Assembly (NCBI GenBank): GCA_013397695.1
Contig: VYZI01000129.1
Location: forward strand, 595,730 to 659,729
Reading direction: 5' to 3'
Length of the DNA: 64,000 nt
DNA from: Centropus unirufus
Taxonomy: Eukaryota > Chordata > Aves > Cuculiformes > Centropidae
Below are positions 52,690-64,000 of this stretch, piece by piece; the stretch's first letter is position 1, and each line of letters begins with the position of its first letter. A program made the translations under genes and the position numbers. The notes under the pieces are model-generated. The model had not been told where the DNA came from. It did not search any database and saw only the letters and a list, made by a program, of their open reading frames with translations.

Positions 52690-54230
52690 TATTTTGTCCA
52701 ATTTTTAATCCTGTTTAGACTTATACCATTCACAATATCCTATGGCAGAATTCCACAGCTTAATTTTGAGTTATAGAAAAAAGTATACAGTTTATTTGCT
52801 TTCATCTTTGCACTAAAAGACATGTAATTTCCTGTCATTTTATTCTGTATCGTGAGAAACTATGGAAAACTTTATTCATCTATGAACTACTCTGCTCTAA
52901 CTCTCCTTGGTGACTTTTCATGAGTGATTATTCCTACTGTATTTAGTCACTCTCTGTTCAGAAACTCTCATACATATCATCATCCTTGCATGTCTTATAC
53001 TTCTCCATATTGTCAAATTTTTGCGTAATGTGAAATTTTTTTATATTTTGAAAACCTCTTCTCACACTTTCATTTTTTTCTATCCTGAATAATGCAGGAA
53101 ATACTGAACCACTTTTGAATATGCTGGAGAGAACAGACCCTAGTACAGATTGCTGAGGAGGTTTCTAGGGGCTCTCCGTATCGAAAAAGCTCACTATTGA
53201 TTCCAATTTTTCTGCTTCTGTTTTAACCATTTTCTTCATTTCTTGAAGGTCTTCCTTGTTACCTCAGGGTGACTGAGTTATTTTAGAATCTTTTAGCACA
53301 GAAACTTGTTAAAAGCTTTTTGGAAACCAAAGGCGATGCACTGAGGTATCGTTTTTCACATATTCAGTGTTCCTCCTGTGACTTACAATTTCTTTTTTCA
53401 GACACCATCTCAACTATTCCCCAGTACATTATTTTCATCTATGTTTCTGTTAATTCTGTTCTTTAATGGATTTCATAATGGTTCATCTGGAATGGAACTG
53501 GGACTTATTAATACGCAGTCTGTTGTGCGCTGCTGCATTACCTAATCTTGTCTCCTTTTCCCAAATCATAAAAAAGCACCAAATCTAAACCAAACCAAAC
53601 CTAAAGTAAACAAAAAAAATAAACCCCAAATTTACCTCTGTCATTCCCATGATTTGATGCCATTTTAAGTGACAGCAACAGTGATTTCCTTTACAACACT
53701 ATTTGGTCTTTTTCTTTAGGACACTATTTGGCCTTTTTCTTGCTATTATTCATTCTGTTAATTTATTTTTAAACATTTTCCAGTAATAATTCAACTTGAG
53801 ACAGATCTCTGATCTATCCCCATGAAAAAGGGGTTCGGGCATGGAAACATCCCGGAGCTTCTCTACATTAAGTTTTGATTTGGTGAATTCATTTGCATTT
53901 CATGCTAGAGCCTTATCTCTTTGAACATTCCTTTTATACTTCCATGGTCTATTGGCACTACAGCCTTTCTGGCAGGCTTTCTGCTCCTGTTGGGTTTTAA
54001 AAAGCATTTAATGCTCACCATTATGCTTTTAACAAATTGTTCTCAAGATCTTTTTATTTTGCTCTACCTGGCCTGCTTTATTGGTTTTTACTGCCAAGAC
54101 TTATACCGCTTCCTATTTTCCTTCATTTGGACCTGCCCTCAACTTTTAAAGGATGCCTTTTTATTCATTATAAACATTTTTTACCTTGCTAGTCTGTTTT
54201 TTGAGGACATCTAAGTTTGTCTTATTCTAG
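52690..54230 (-). mobile_element. Ancient amniote-type CR1, antisense, about 1.5 kb
   Basis: Read on the minus strand from 54230 down, the order follows a non-avian-type (old amniote) CR1 ORF2. First comes the nuclease-to-transcriptase linker (antisense of TTTTAAAGGATGCCTTTTT and GGCAGGCTTTCTGCTCCTG), then a pre-RT acidic segment. Next is a decayed LDFQKAFDKVP core at about 53290-53330. A G-S-V-L-G-P-V-L-F-N-I-like segment follows at about 53105-53160 (antisense TAGTACAGATTGCTGAGGAG). Last is the C-terminal W-N-x-L-P-Q-D-I segment at about 52730-52770. Heavy decay with many stops implies great age. Family naming is from memory of turtle and other amniote CR1s. Confidence 0.7.
53696..53742. 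repeat. 25-bp tandem duplication
   Basis: ACACTATTTGGTCTTTTTCT (53696 on) is repeated as ACACTATTTGGCCTTTTTCT (53721 on) with one mismatch. It lies inside the ancient CR1 and arose after that element inserted. Confidence 0.85.
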
Positions 54231-55329
54231 TAGTTAATTTATATTTTATGTGAATCTCTAAAAACTTATTTTAAGTATTCACCTGCATGTATTTTACACT
54301 TCGAGATGTCCATTGCAATTTTCTTGTAAAAAAATCCTTCATTTTTATGTAGTGACCTTGTATGAAATGATGACCACAATGACTTAATTTTTTGTTTGTT
54401 TGTTTCTGCAAATATCTAAACCTGTAGGTATCTAAAACCGATGTCATGGTCAGTGTTAGGAATGGCTCTTCTGTCATGTCCTCCTTTGGGCTTATGACTA
54501 GTATTCATTTAGGTGCCTCAGGTCATACCTTCTTCACTGTTATTGTTTTTTCTTCCTGAGTAGTCTCCAAGGCCCATTTGAATGTGTCAATGACTTTCAT
54601 CTTCATAAACAGTCTTAGAAGTACATTTTTTCTTATTTTGACATGAAATTTATCATGTAAACAATGGAGTCTGACTGCTTGTGTGGTCCCAAGGACAAAG
54701 TACACATACTCTGGTGAGACGAGGATCTATTCCCATCCCAGCGGTCCAGGCCATAAAGACTCAGTAGCAACATTTAGGTGGTTTGTTAATAAACCAGGAA
54801 ACATGCTGTGGTAGCGTTATTTGTTCAGACGGGGAGATATACATAACATTTTATAGTTCTGTGTTTTTCAGTTCTCCTACAGTGATTGCCATTTTTAGTA
54901 GGTCCTTAGGCATCTTTGAAACATGTTGAATAATATTAGATAACTTTCAAGCAGGGAAGTAGTAAACTTAAAAGACTTTTCAAAGCTTCCTTTTTTTACC
55001 AGCCCCCATGATCTGTGTTCACCTATTAAAAAAACAAAAATTTGATTAAAGTTAAAGAAGTCCACTTTTTGCTGGTTTCTCACTGAATCTGTGGTGCTAT
55101 CTGCATGTCCAAAGCCATATGAATTTATTTTAAGTCGGCATTGCTTACCTTGCAGTAATTTCTTTACCCATTAAAATTTGTTTTCAATAGAATTTCATTA
55201 AAGAAAAATGGAGACGGGGAAAGTTTTTAAGAGTAGGGTTAAATTATGTTACAAATCTTTTGCGGAAACTTATTTTTAAAACTGATCATAATGACAAGTA
55301 AAACAACTCTGTGTATTTTGTCTTTGTAG

Positions 55330-55442
55330 ATCAATGGACCTGTCTACAATTTCACTGGCTGTATACAAGTTGTAGAAATCAATAATGTGGGACCTTTCAA
55401 CTTCTCTAATGCTGTAGGAAGAAATAATGTTGGCAATTGCAG
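55330..55442 (+). CDS. EYS: EYS-like exon D: end of the laminin G domain
   Basis: This 113-nt exon has 37 codons plus AG of a split codon. The acceptor is TGTCTTTGTAG and the donor AG|GTAAAC. The translation begins INGPVYNFTGCIQVVEINN, continues VGPFNFSNAVG and ends RNNVGNC(R). The F-x-G-C-I motif followed by an N-C pair is the standard laminin G terminus, where the two cysteines form a disulfide. The INN..PF....V..N...NC spacing is what I recognise from the first laminin G domain of vertebrate EYS, recalled from memory and not searched. Two N-glycosylation sequons (NFT, NFS) are visible. It enters in phase 0 after a 26.8-kb intron and leaves in phase 2. The next exon is not visible in the remaining 8.5 kb. 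Confidence 0.92.
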
Positions 55443-58400
55443 GTAAACTATCCTTTGTGTTTTTTCAAATCAGAAGAAACTGTCTTGAATTTGACCATTT
55501 TTGATAATTTCAACTGTGGCTAGACTGAAAAAAAAAAGGAGATATTGTACTTTCTTTTATGTTGCTGGAGCATTTTCCTTATGGAAGATAGGTTTTGCAG
55601 TTGTTCAATTAAGCTTGACAGCTTATATAGAGTGAGTCTTCACCCACTGAATGCTGAAACACAGTGTTCTAAGCAAGATAATCTGCAACAAAACACATGC
55701 ATAGGAATGAGAGTGATGTGCTGGTTGTGTTTCTACTCATGGGTTTGGGATATCCATTAATCTTGTGACAAATACGGATGACTTGCTGCCACACTCACTA
55801 TGTACAGCTTTGAAAAATGCTGGAAGCATTTTTTCTGAACACACAAAAAGAATCACACTTGGTTTCATTTTTGCATGTTCACATTTCTGATTATACATTG
55901 ACTGAAATATTATAAAAAGCTATACAGAGACAATAGTATAAATTAGGATGCTATTTTTGATATATAATATTTGAACATGGAATATGGAAAACAACAGTAG
56001 AGGTGAATTATATTTATAGGTCATTAAATCTTCCCAACCAGTGTATGATTTCATAGGCCATACATTCTAGATGCCTGGAGATTTTTGTAAAAGCCTTTTT
56101 AAAATATGGCTTTCATTTTTTTTCCCTACAATTTACAGTATGGTTGTTTAATTAATGTTTATGTGCTTGTTTAAACAGTATGTTAGAAAGATAGTGATAA
56201 TTGACTAGGTCATTAATTAAAAATCCATGAGATCTGGACTCTGCACTCACTTCTACCACTAGGTCCTTAACGAATTTGCAAACCTCACACTCAATGTTAT
56301 GAAAGGAGTGTAAACATCAGACCCACTATCTAATCTGTGACCTGCCTCTCACGTCCTTGACATCTAAACTTTTGCCAGTAGAACTTACTCTGAATATACA
56401 GCTCAGAACAGACCTGCCACCATTTCTATATTAGAACAGTAGCTCAGTGTCAGCTTCTTGTCCAAACATGACAAAGAAATAAATTATTTGCACCTTCTAA
56501 GTTCCCCAAGGCATGCTGTTTGGAAGATGTTCTTTAAGGGCATTTAACAAACAGTTGTGGGTATAAATCCTGTACAAAGTATAGAATCTTCACCTTTATT
56601 GTGACAAACCCCAGTGACAACAGAAACTATGGTTCCACTCGACTTTTTGAACTGAGTTTTTTCCTAGTCAGAACTGTGGTCTCCTCAAAAATATGGGCAT
56701 ATGCTCTTGTCTGTGGAACTATCCCTCTGTGCACAACAGAAATTCATGGAGATGAAAGCAGGAAGGAACTTTATGTCTTAAATCCAGGTATTAATTTATG
56801 GAAAAAAATTCTTGATTTCAAGGACTATTTGCATACCAGAAATGATACAATCATTACAAAAAAACATCAACCATCTCTGGTGTCTGCTTTGTTTACAAGG
56901 TTAGGAAGTTGTTCTCCATTTTGCACATGCATTAGGGGTTTGGTTTCCCAAATCCTGGGCAAAATGTAGCTCTGTTCTTTAAAAAAAAAACTACTAGATA
57001 AAAGAGGACTAAATTAAAAGTCAGAACTGTTATCATACTTCATGCTTTCTTTCATTTTCCAAAATAATACTTTTTCTTTCTACCTCCTTGGGTTTTTTAG
57101 CATCAACTTTTGTTCAGTTTTTCCTGTTGTATTGTTTATTAAGCCATATGTTTAAGAACCAGTAGTCTTCAGGAACAAAAAGAGCAATGAGATATTCTTT
57201 GTCCTGTCTGTATACACAACATACAGCAGGGTATAGACAAGGAGGAGAACAACTGTAAGCAAAGTCAGCGTTGCTCCTACTTTTATTTAATTTTGAATGC
57301 TACATAATCTGTTGAATTATAATCTATAGAATCACATGCCGAGATTTATTACATCTTGTATTGATTCTGATGCTTCCCTTCATAATTAGTCAATTAGAAT
57401 AGAAACATGGCTGATAAAGTATAAATAGATATTAAAGACTTCTTTATTTGAATCAGAAAATTGTGATTACAGTCTAGGGTTGTTTTTTTTGTAAATACTG
57501 TGTATGTGCAACTGATTAGATTAGTAAAATTGCATGATAGTTCATATAGATGAACGATGGAAATAGTTTTGTACTTAAAATGGTGCTGAAAAATGTCAGG
57601 CCTCCTCAGTCCTAGATAACATGATCCTTTCACCTCCCTGATTGTTCTGGAACACTGCAGGGGAGCCTAAGTGTCCAAGCCCATGCAGTCCACATTAGAG
57701 TTGGCTCCATCTAGGTCCAAATCACAGCTAGTCCTGCCTGTGAAAAGCTGGGGGACAGATGTTAAATTAGCCTGACTTTCGCTTGGTGGCATGGTTATGC
57801 CACATGAGTGGACTGCAGGAAAGCCTGGCAAGCATTCTTCTTATTCTTCTTACTCAGCACGTGCCCCATGACACATGAATTTCATATCTGCCCATACATG
57901 GCAGCTTAGATCATCCTTCTTCTTTCTAGGTATAACCTACGTGCAACCTAATCATCATCAGTACTTATATAGTAACTCTGCAACCAAGAAAACCCCACTG
58001 TCTTTCTGCAAGACAGACAAGAGAGATTTCTTTTTTGTGAAGGAAGGAGAAAGTGAAGGAAGTTGCTTAAATAGGGCAATAATGAATTATGTGCTTTGCA
58101 AGCACAAGTAGCTGGTGAATACTAGAAATCCTGGTGTATTTATATTGTATTTGTAGAATTCATGTGGTTCTGTTGATGCAATATTGCTAGAGCTGGAGCT
58201 GCCCAGCAGTATGAGAGTACTCTACAAGATGGCAAAGCAATTCAATTTCTTTCTGAAAAAAAAAACAAAACACCCTGTATTTATCATCCAGTGGCATTTT
58301 TCTTCTTACCACGGTTGTTTTTCCTTAACTGACCTTTTACTTATCATCACCTACTTAGAGGCTTCTAATCTCTTCAAAGGCCCATACTTTTGCCTATTCA

Positions 58401-60011
58401 GCCATACTCTGGTGGCATTCCTTTACCCTGCTGGGGTTTTCACTCTCTGTTCCCCAGCAGCATGAGTCGCTTAACCGCTGTGCTGTAGAAGGGCAGCCTC
58501 AGGGAGACATCCTTAAAGTGTATGGGAATGTGAGCAAATTTATGCTTATGAATTTATAAAGAGTTTGAATTTTCCACAAGTGTGTTGGGCTACTGGTCTT
58601 ACTTGAATTTTAAAATACCAAAAGGATGAGCAATTATGTGCAAGGAAATATAGAGAGATTTGAAAAAAATAAATTTAGATACAGTTCATTAACCTTTTCA
58701 AAACTAATGACATCACCACTTCAGGATAAGTCAGTACCTTTCACAAGACGTTATATACTCCACGTTGCTTATCTCAGAGATCTGTGCAATTTAGGTAACT
58801 GTTTAAAAAATTTTGAGAATTAAGAAATGTAAAACAATGAAGCCATAATATTAATTTCGCTGCCATATATTATTTCACTATTGGCTGTCCAAAATGCCCT
58901 AAATATAGAGAGGAAGAAAGCTTTTTTTTTCCTTTAACATTCATATTTTGTAACACAAATATCATACACTGTAAGGGAGGGATAATTTGAGCTTGGTAGA
59001 ACTAAATGGGAGAGGGAGGCAATGTGGGAATGACTTTTCACGTCATTTTGGAAGCAGGTCCCAAAGTCTCCTTAAATTCAAGAGGATGATTGATAAAGGT
59101 GACACCAGGCCATTGTGTAAGATCAAAGGCCTTAAAACTTGCAATAATCCTGATCATAGTGAAAGATAAGGGATTTCTATGCATGCTCATAGCACTGAGT
59201 TTTCAAGCATGAGTCTTTAAATCAGCTAATCTCTAAGAATATGGTCCAGATCCTTCTGCCAATCACATGCATCTCTGTTTAAGCCTGGAATTTATACATA
59301 TGCTATAATACGTGATAACACAGAGAGGAGAGAAGCTGGGAGGGATGTATTGCACTGAGGGTTCCTCAGACCTTCCTGCCATAAAACATAAGTGAGGTGG
59401 AATAGGAAATGGCAGAATAACGGTCTGGGCAGGAGAAGGAATATAAGCTTGACTCTCTGAAGGCAGTTTTGCAGCCATTAAAGTCCTCTGAGCTATGCAG
59501 CTTTTTGCTTTCAGGATAGGTTGTAATAGAACCATATCAATTAGTAAAGGCCACACTCCAGGTAGCTTTCTAGAATTATGCTTGACTATATCCTTGTGTA
59601 AATCTTGTCAAATTTTATTTTATGATTCTGTTTAAACTGTTCTTGTCTCACAGCTATGAACATGTAGGCTATTTTGGAAAAGATTATGTAATGGCCATCA
59701 GTACTAGAAGAGAAAATTGACAATAATGGATCTTGGATGAGATCTGATAAGATATTAGTTTTTAATTTTTTTATTTTTTCCTTCATGAGAAGCAAGTAAG
59801 ATACTTGCAATGTGTTAATGCAATAAAAAGCTTCTGAAAGTGTTTCAGAAAATGTTACTGGAATAGATTTGCAGGATAAATGGCTACCACCTTCTCACAG
59901 AGTTCAAATGCCAGATGTAAATGTTGCTTTGAGTTCCAATATCAAAAGATGTTGTTTACTGCAGCTCACTTCTGTTTCAGTGTCCAGCAGCTAAGACTAC
60001 TGTGTAATAAA

Positions 60012-60474
60012 GAAAGACATTAAGGGGCTGGAGAGCATACAGAGAAAGGCAACAAAGCTGGTGAAAGGGCTGGAGAACAAGTCTTATGAGGAGCAGCTGA
60101 GGGAATGGGGGTTATTTAGCCTGGAGGGAGGGAGGCTGTTGGGGGACCTTATGGCTGCCTACAACTGCCTGAAAGGAGTTTCTAGCGAGTTGAGTGTTAG
60201 TCTCCTCTTCCAGATGACAGGTGGTAGGATAAGGGGGCCTCAAGTAGGGAGGTGGGTGAGGGATGTCAGATTAGACATCAGGAAAAAAATTTCTTCATTG
60301 AAGGGGTTATCAGGCACAGAAACAAGCTGCTCAGGGAGGTGATTGAGTCACCATCCTTGGAAGTATTTAAAAGATGGGCAGATTAAGTGCTTAGGGACAT
60401 GGTTTAGGGACAGGTACGGTTGGACTCAATGATCTCAAAGGTCTTTTCCAACCAAGCAGTTCTATGATTCTGGG
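60012..60474 (+). mobile_element. CR1 3' end, sense, about 460 bp
   Basis: GAAAGACATTAAGGGGCTGG, AGAGAAAGGCAACAAAGCTG, TCTTATGAGGAGCAGCTGAG, GATTAGACATCAGGAAAAAA and GGTTGGACTCAATGATCTCA, ending TTCTATGATTCTGGG, follow the CR1 C-terminus and 3' UTR with few changes. It appears to be one of the younger copies. A 93-codon open frame (60061-60342) is the remnant of the ORF2 C-terminus, not a host gene. Confidence 0.92.
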
Positions 60475-60510
60475 ATAATCCTGTGAGTGCTTGCTATGTA
60501 AATTCAAACA

Positions 60511-60594
60511 TGCACACACATATATAAAATATATACACATACATATAGGCATATATAGACATACATATATACACATACATATGCACATGTGCAA
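60511..60594. repeat. AT/CA-rich microsatellite
   Basis: CACACACATATATAAAATAT followed by repeated ATACACATACATAT units. It starts about 40 bp after the CR1 3' end, a common place for simple-repeat growth. The minus-strand Met/Cys/Ile/Tyr-rich frame across it is an artefact. Confidence 0.85.
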
Positions 60595-62241
60595 ATATCA
60601 ATCCAAGTCATGATTTCTTCTTTCTCAAAAATATTTTCTGTTAGGAAATAGAAAAATCCTGTTTGCTATTTTCCTAAGAGCAGTCTTGCTGATGAATGCA
60701 AATGAAGAAGGCTGATTTGCACTCACACACAGAAGCCAATAACCTGACTTCATTAGTTTGCATTGGACGGATATTTGGTTGATATTTTTAAGATATTTTT
60801 AAGACACTTTATTTTGCTATTGATTTATCTTAGGCTGCCTTCCCCAGGCTGAAACTGAGCTTCATTTCGGCAAAGACACAGATTGCTATTTGCATGCAGG
60901 AAAGAGGCTCTTGAATGTGCATTACCCAGGTTCCGTTCCATCAAGAGGGCTGATGGGTTTCCTAATGCATGGCAATTTTCTCAGAAGCTATACAATACAT
61001 TTTGGAGATCTCTACATGTTTTCAGTAAGCCCTTAGCTCCACTTTACCCTCACTTATCCGCTTTCCAACAGGCTCTAAATCCCTTTCCTTATGTGTGAGT
61101 ACTCCCCTTGCCATTTTGTAGTTTTCTGTGATATTTTTACAAACATCCCAACAGACCCCTAACACCATCATGAATTTCAGTCTCCTGTGCAATTTGTCAG
61201 CATGTCTCTGCCACTACGGAACTTCCTACTTTCTCAGAATATTATAAAATCCACAACTTAGAGCACCTGACTCCAGTCATCCGAGGTGTTTGATTTCTGT
61301 CTTTGGAATGAACTGCATACTTTGAAAAAAAGAAAAGTCAGGTCTGCTGAAAGTTATTTTTCAGCTGGTTGTGAAAGTCAAACAACTCCCGTTTCAAACC
61401 TGGAAAAGTTCTTATGGTGGTGCATGCTGTTCATCAGAAAGTCCATAGAAGACTCAGATAAGGTTAAAGGGTTTCTTCATATGAATCCACCTGAGCAGAA
61501 AAACTTAAATTCAGTTAAGCCTACAAGTTGTCTCAAACCTGAAGGGGAAATCGCAGAGTTCCAAAATTAAGTTTTCTGTCTACTTACATCTTAGTTTATG
61601 AATGAGTGCAAGAATTTCAGTTCTAGACTTAGCATCTCAGCATAGGTCTTTATTTTCTTGGTTTTTTATTAATGGTTTGGAGCTATGTGCTTAATTCTTT
61701 ATTCTTCTATAAATCTTCACATTCACTGTAAATTGTTATGTAAACCATTAGCTTAATCTTTTGAAGTATTCTGTGGAAATTGCTCATGAAGAATATTTGA
61801 CAAAACCATGTGTCAAATGTATGTAGGTGAGATAATTCATCTTGGTAAATATTACATTTCTCTATTTCTGGAAAAGGTTGTGTCCTATAAGCATATCACA
61901 AAACTAACACTGATCTTTCCTGAGGCAACATTCTATTTCTAAAATATTAATAACAATTTTTGGTGGTGTTCATCTAGACCTTACTTAACTTTGTGTAACT
62001 TTAGGCATGTATTTTAGAAAAGGACAGAGGATTTTTTCTTAATTCTGTCAATAGAATTCAGTAGCAGTCAATGTCTGTCAATGTGACTGTAATGAGCAAT
62101 TGTAATGGTTCTTGATTTCTGCTGGCATTGTCAGGTACCTGCATGGAAGGTCATAAGGACAACACTTAAAAGTCATTACACATTTTTTTCCTTCTATTTT
62201 TATAAAGGAGCCATTTGGAAGAGTGTCTGTCATGCTAAAAC

Positions 62242-62887
62242 NNNNNNNNNNNNNNNNNNNNNNNNNNNNNNNNNNNNNNNNNNNNNNNNNNNNNNNNNNN
62301 NNNNNNNNNNNNNNNNNNNNNNNNNNNNNNNNNNNNNNNNNNNNNNNNNNNNNNNNNNNNNNNNNNNNNNNNNNNNNNNNNNNNNNNNNNNNNNNNNNNN
62401 NNNNNNNNNNNNNNNNNNNNNNNNNNNNNNNNNNNNNNNNNNNNNNNNNNNNNNNNNNNNNNNNNNNNNNNNNNNNNNNNNNNNNNNNNNNNNNNNNNNN
62501 NNNNNNNNNNNNNNNNNNNNNNNNNNNNNNNNNNNNNNNNNNNNNNNNNNNNNNNNNNNNNNNNNNNNNNNNNNNNNNNNNNNNNNNNNNNNNNNNNNNN
62601 NNNNNNNNNNNNNNNNNNNNNNNNNNNNNNNNNNNNNNNNNNNNNNNNNNNNNNNNNNNNNNNNNNNNNNNNNNNNNNNNNNNNNNNNNNNNNNNNNNNN
62701 NNNNNNNNNNNNNNNNNNNNNNNNNNNNNNNNNNNNNNNNNNNNNNNNNNNNNNNNNNNNNNNNNNNNNNNNNNNNNNNNNNNNNNNNNNNNNNNNNNNN
62801 NNNNNNNNNNNNNNNNNNNNNNNNNNNNNNNNNNNNNNNNNNNNNNNNNNNNNNNNNNNNNNNNNNNNNNNNNNNNNNNNNNNNNNN
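62242..62887. other. Assembly gap (646 N)
   Basis: A run of 646 N. The open frames drawn across it (on both strands) are artefacts of unknown codons. The next exon of the gene could lie here. Confidence 0.99.
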
Positions 62888-64000
62888 TTTTCACTTCAGA
62901 TTTCAGCATAGTTTTCTCTTAAAAAAAAAGTATTATAAACATGAAAATAGATTTTTTTCTAGAATAAAAAAAAATCTGGTTTGATAACTTCCCCACTTTC
63001 TCACAAAAACTTGAGCATATCTATAAGATAAAGTTAAATTTAAAGTTGTCTTTCAAGATTCTTAAAACTTCAGCTCATATAGTTTTCACAGCATTAATAA
63101 TATCATGTGCCATAGCCATTGCAAGACTTTTTGGAAACTTTACCTTAATGCTTAAGCAAAATTATCTTTGTGACACAAGACATCAAGTGGTATGGTTCAG
63201 TAGCTCCCTGAAATAATCACTTGGGCTTCTAGCCAGACAGGTATGTGAATAATAAAACCCTTCTCTTCTACTCCCTCAGAAAAGAAAAAGATAATCTCAA
63301 TTTTTTTTTCTGCCTGTCTAAAATTTGCAGGTGGATGCATGGAAAATTTGGCATGATTCTGCTTTATGAATAGTTTCCTATATTTCTAGTCTTAAATTTA
63401 TAATAAGCAGTCATTCAGAAAAGCCAAGTATATAACAGGAGGAATTGTCTAAAACCAATTGAATAGTAAAAGAACTTATCTTGCATGCTTTCTTTATTAA
63501 ATGATAGTCACAGTATTAATGCAAGCATTTAATGTCATTCCAGCTACAGAGATATAGAAACAGAGAAAAAATGTTTTGTTATATACTCACAAATAATTAA
63601 ACTTTGGAGCAGGTTTCCTTGACTTCCCTCATAATAGAGATGTAGTTGTTCTTATTGTACCAGACTGTATTGTGAAGAGAGGCATATTAGATAGAACAAG
63701 TAAGAGTGAGAGTCATACTGAAAGACTAATTTGCCTACTTGAAGCCTGGGTTGGTACAATACTTTGACTTTTGTCATCATTGAAATTCCTTTTGGAGTTT
63801 GATACAGATGTAATGAGAAATCATAAGTGTTGTCTTCAACAGCTAACAACCAGATTGTCAAGAAAAAAGTTTGGAAGTTTGGTTTTATTCTGTCTAGCAG
63901 CTCTCTCCTGGAATCTGTTCTATTTTCTTCACCGGGTCAGTGAATACATCACAGGACTTCAAGACTTATAAAGTGATTGTGGGTTTGTAAACTTATTTAA

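Larger units (their letters stand above)
28572..55329 (+). other. Intron between exons C and D
   Basis: This 26.8-kb intron (GTATTT...TGTAG) contains most of the mobile DNA in the window: CR1 pieces on both strands, two ERVL-type LTRs and an ancient CR1. It also contains the 17-base assembly gap. Stretches 28.6-31.1, 35.8-37.4, 43.0-45.3, 46.0-47.8 and 48.0-52.6 kb show no gene and no repeat I can name. Confidence 0.8.
1..64000 (+). other. EYS: Internal part of a very large EYS-type gene
   Basis: The four exons form one laminin G domain of about 181 residues, and the window lies wholly inside the transcription unit. No promoter, start codon, stop codon or polyadenylation site belonging to the gene is identifiable. 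The preceding exon must end in phase 1 and lies upstream of base 1 or was missed. The following exon must begin in phase 2. Coding sequence makes up under 1% of the window, consistent with the known very large size of vertebrate EYS genes. The intact frame and good splice sites argue that the gene is functional in this species. Confidence 0.75.
55443..64000 (+). other. Downstream intron sequence
   Basis: The stretch begins with the GTAAAC donor of exon D. A CR1 3' piece lies at 60.0-60.5 kb, followed by an AT/CA microsatellite and a 646-base gap. The longest gap-free frame (122 codons at 56601-56969) has no recognisable domain, no splice context and biased composition, so I do not call it a gene. 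No phase-2 acceptor followed by an EGF-like or linker coding segment was found. Confidence 0.65.

Noticed and set aside
53921..54214. 97-codon hydrophobic frame resembling a membrane protein
   Set aside because: It is the wrong-strand translation of the ancient antisense CR1; T-rich DNA gives Phe/Leu/Ile-rich peptides.
56601..56969. 122-codon plus-strand frame downstream of exon D
   Set aside because: No domain, no splice borders in phase 2, no promoter context; compatible with chance.
60061..60342. 93-codon frame with a protein-like start (MKGLENKSYEEQLREWGLF)
   Set aside because: This is the C-terminal ORF2 relic of the CR1 copy at 60012-60474.
60391..60594. Minus-strand Met/Cys/Ile/Tyr-rich frame
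   Set aside because: Produced by the AT/CA microsatellite next to a CR1 end.
62105..62984. Three open frames of 224-268 codons
   Set aside because: They run through the 646-base N gap; almost all their codons are unknown.

Overview
The window reads as intronic sequence of a large vertebrate gene, almost certainly from a bird. The bird call rests on the repeats. There are several CR1 retrotransposon copies, some ending in the typical ATTCTRTG-type octamers, and ERVL-type LTRs ending in ACCCACCACA. There are no bacterial-style gene arrays, rRNA genes, tRNA genes or CRISPR arrays. Two runs of N (17 and 646 bases) show it is a draft assembly.

Four short plus-strand exons are clearly supported: 12537-12727, 14432-14523, 28421-28571 and 55330-55442. 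Each has consensus AG/GT borders. Their phases chain exactly (1-0, 0-2, 2-0, 0-2), and the joined 547 nt have no stop. They encode one complete laminin G domain ending in the GCI...NNxxNCR pattern that I associate with EYS (eyes shut homolog, a secreted photoreceptor matrix protein). Introns of 1.7, 13.9 and 26.8 kb fit the very large EYS gene. Neither the start nor the end of the gene is in the window, and I found no further exon in the flanks, though the 646-base gap could hide one.

Layout: 1-12.5 kb is upstream intron with a probable old LTR (1.0-1.4 kb) and an unidentified GC-richer patch (7.9-8.7 kb). 12.5-14.5 kb holds the first two exons and, between them, a 62-bp near-identical direct repeat. 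14.5-28.4 kb is mostly unique AT-rich intron with one CR1 fragment. 28.4-55.3 kb is the largest intron and the dumping ground for mobile elements: four younger CR1 pieces, a CR1 tip, two oppositely oriented LTRs (one with an exact 5-bp target duplication) and a very old, roughly 1.5-kb antisense CR1 at 52.7-54.2 kb. 55.4-64 kb is downstream intron with one CR1 tail, a microsatellite and the large gap.

Apart from the four exons, the open reading frames in the window look like chance frames or transposon relics. I did not find a new biological system. The items most worth checking are the 62-bp repeat pair, the phase-compatible cryptic exon at 42890-42959, the ancient CR1, and a few unexplained coding-like patches.
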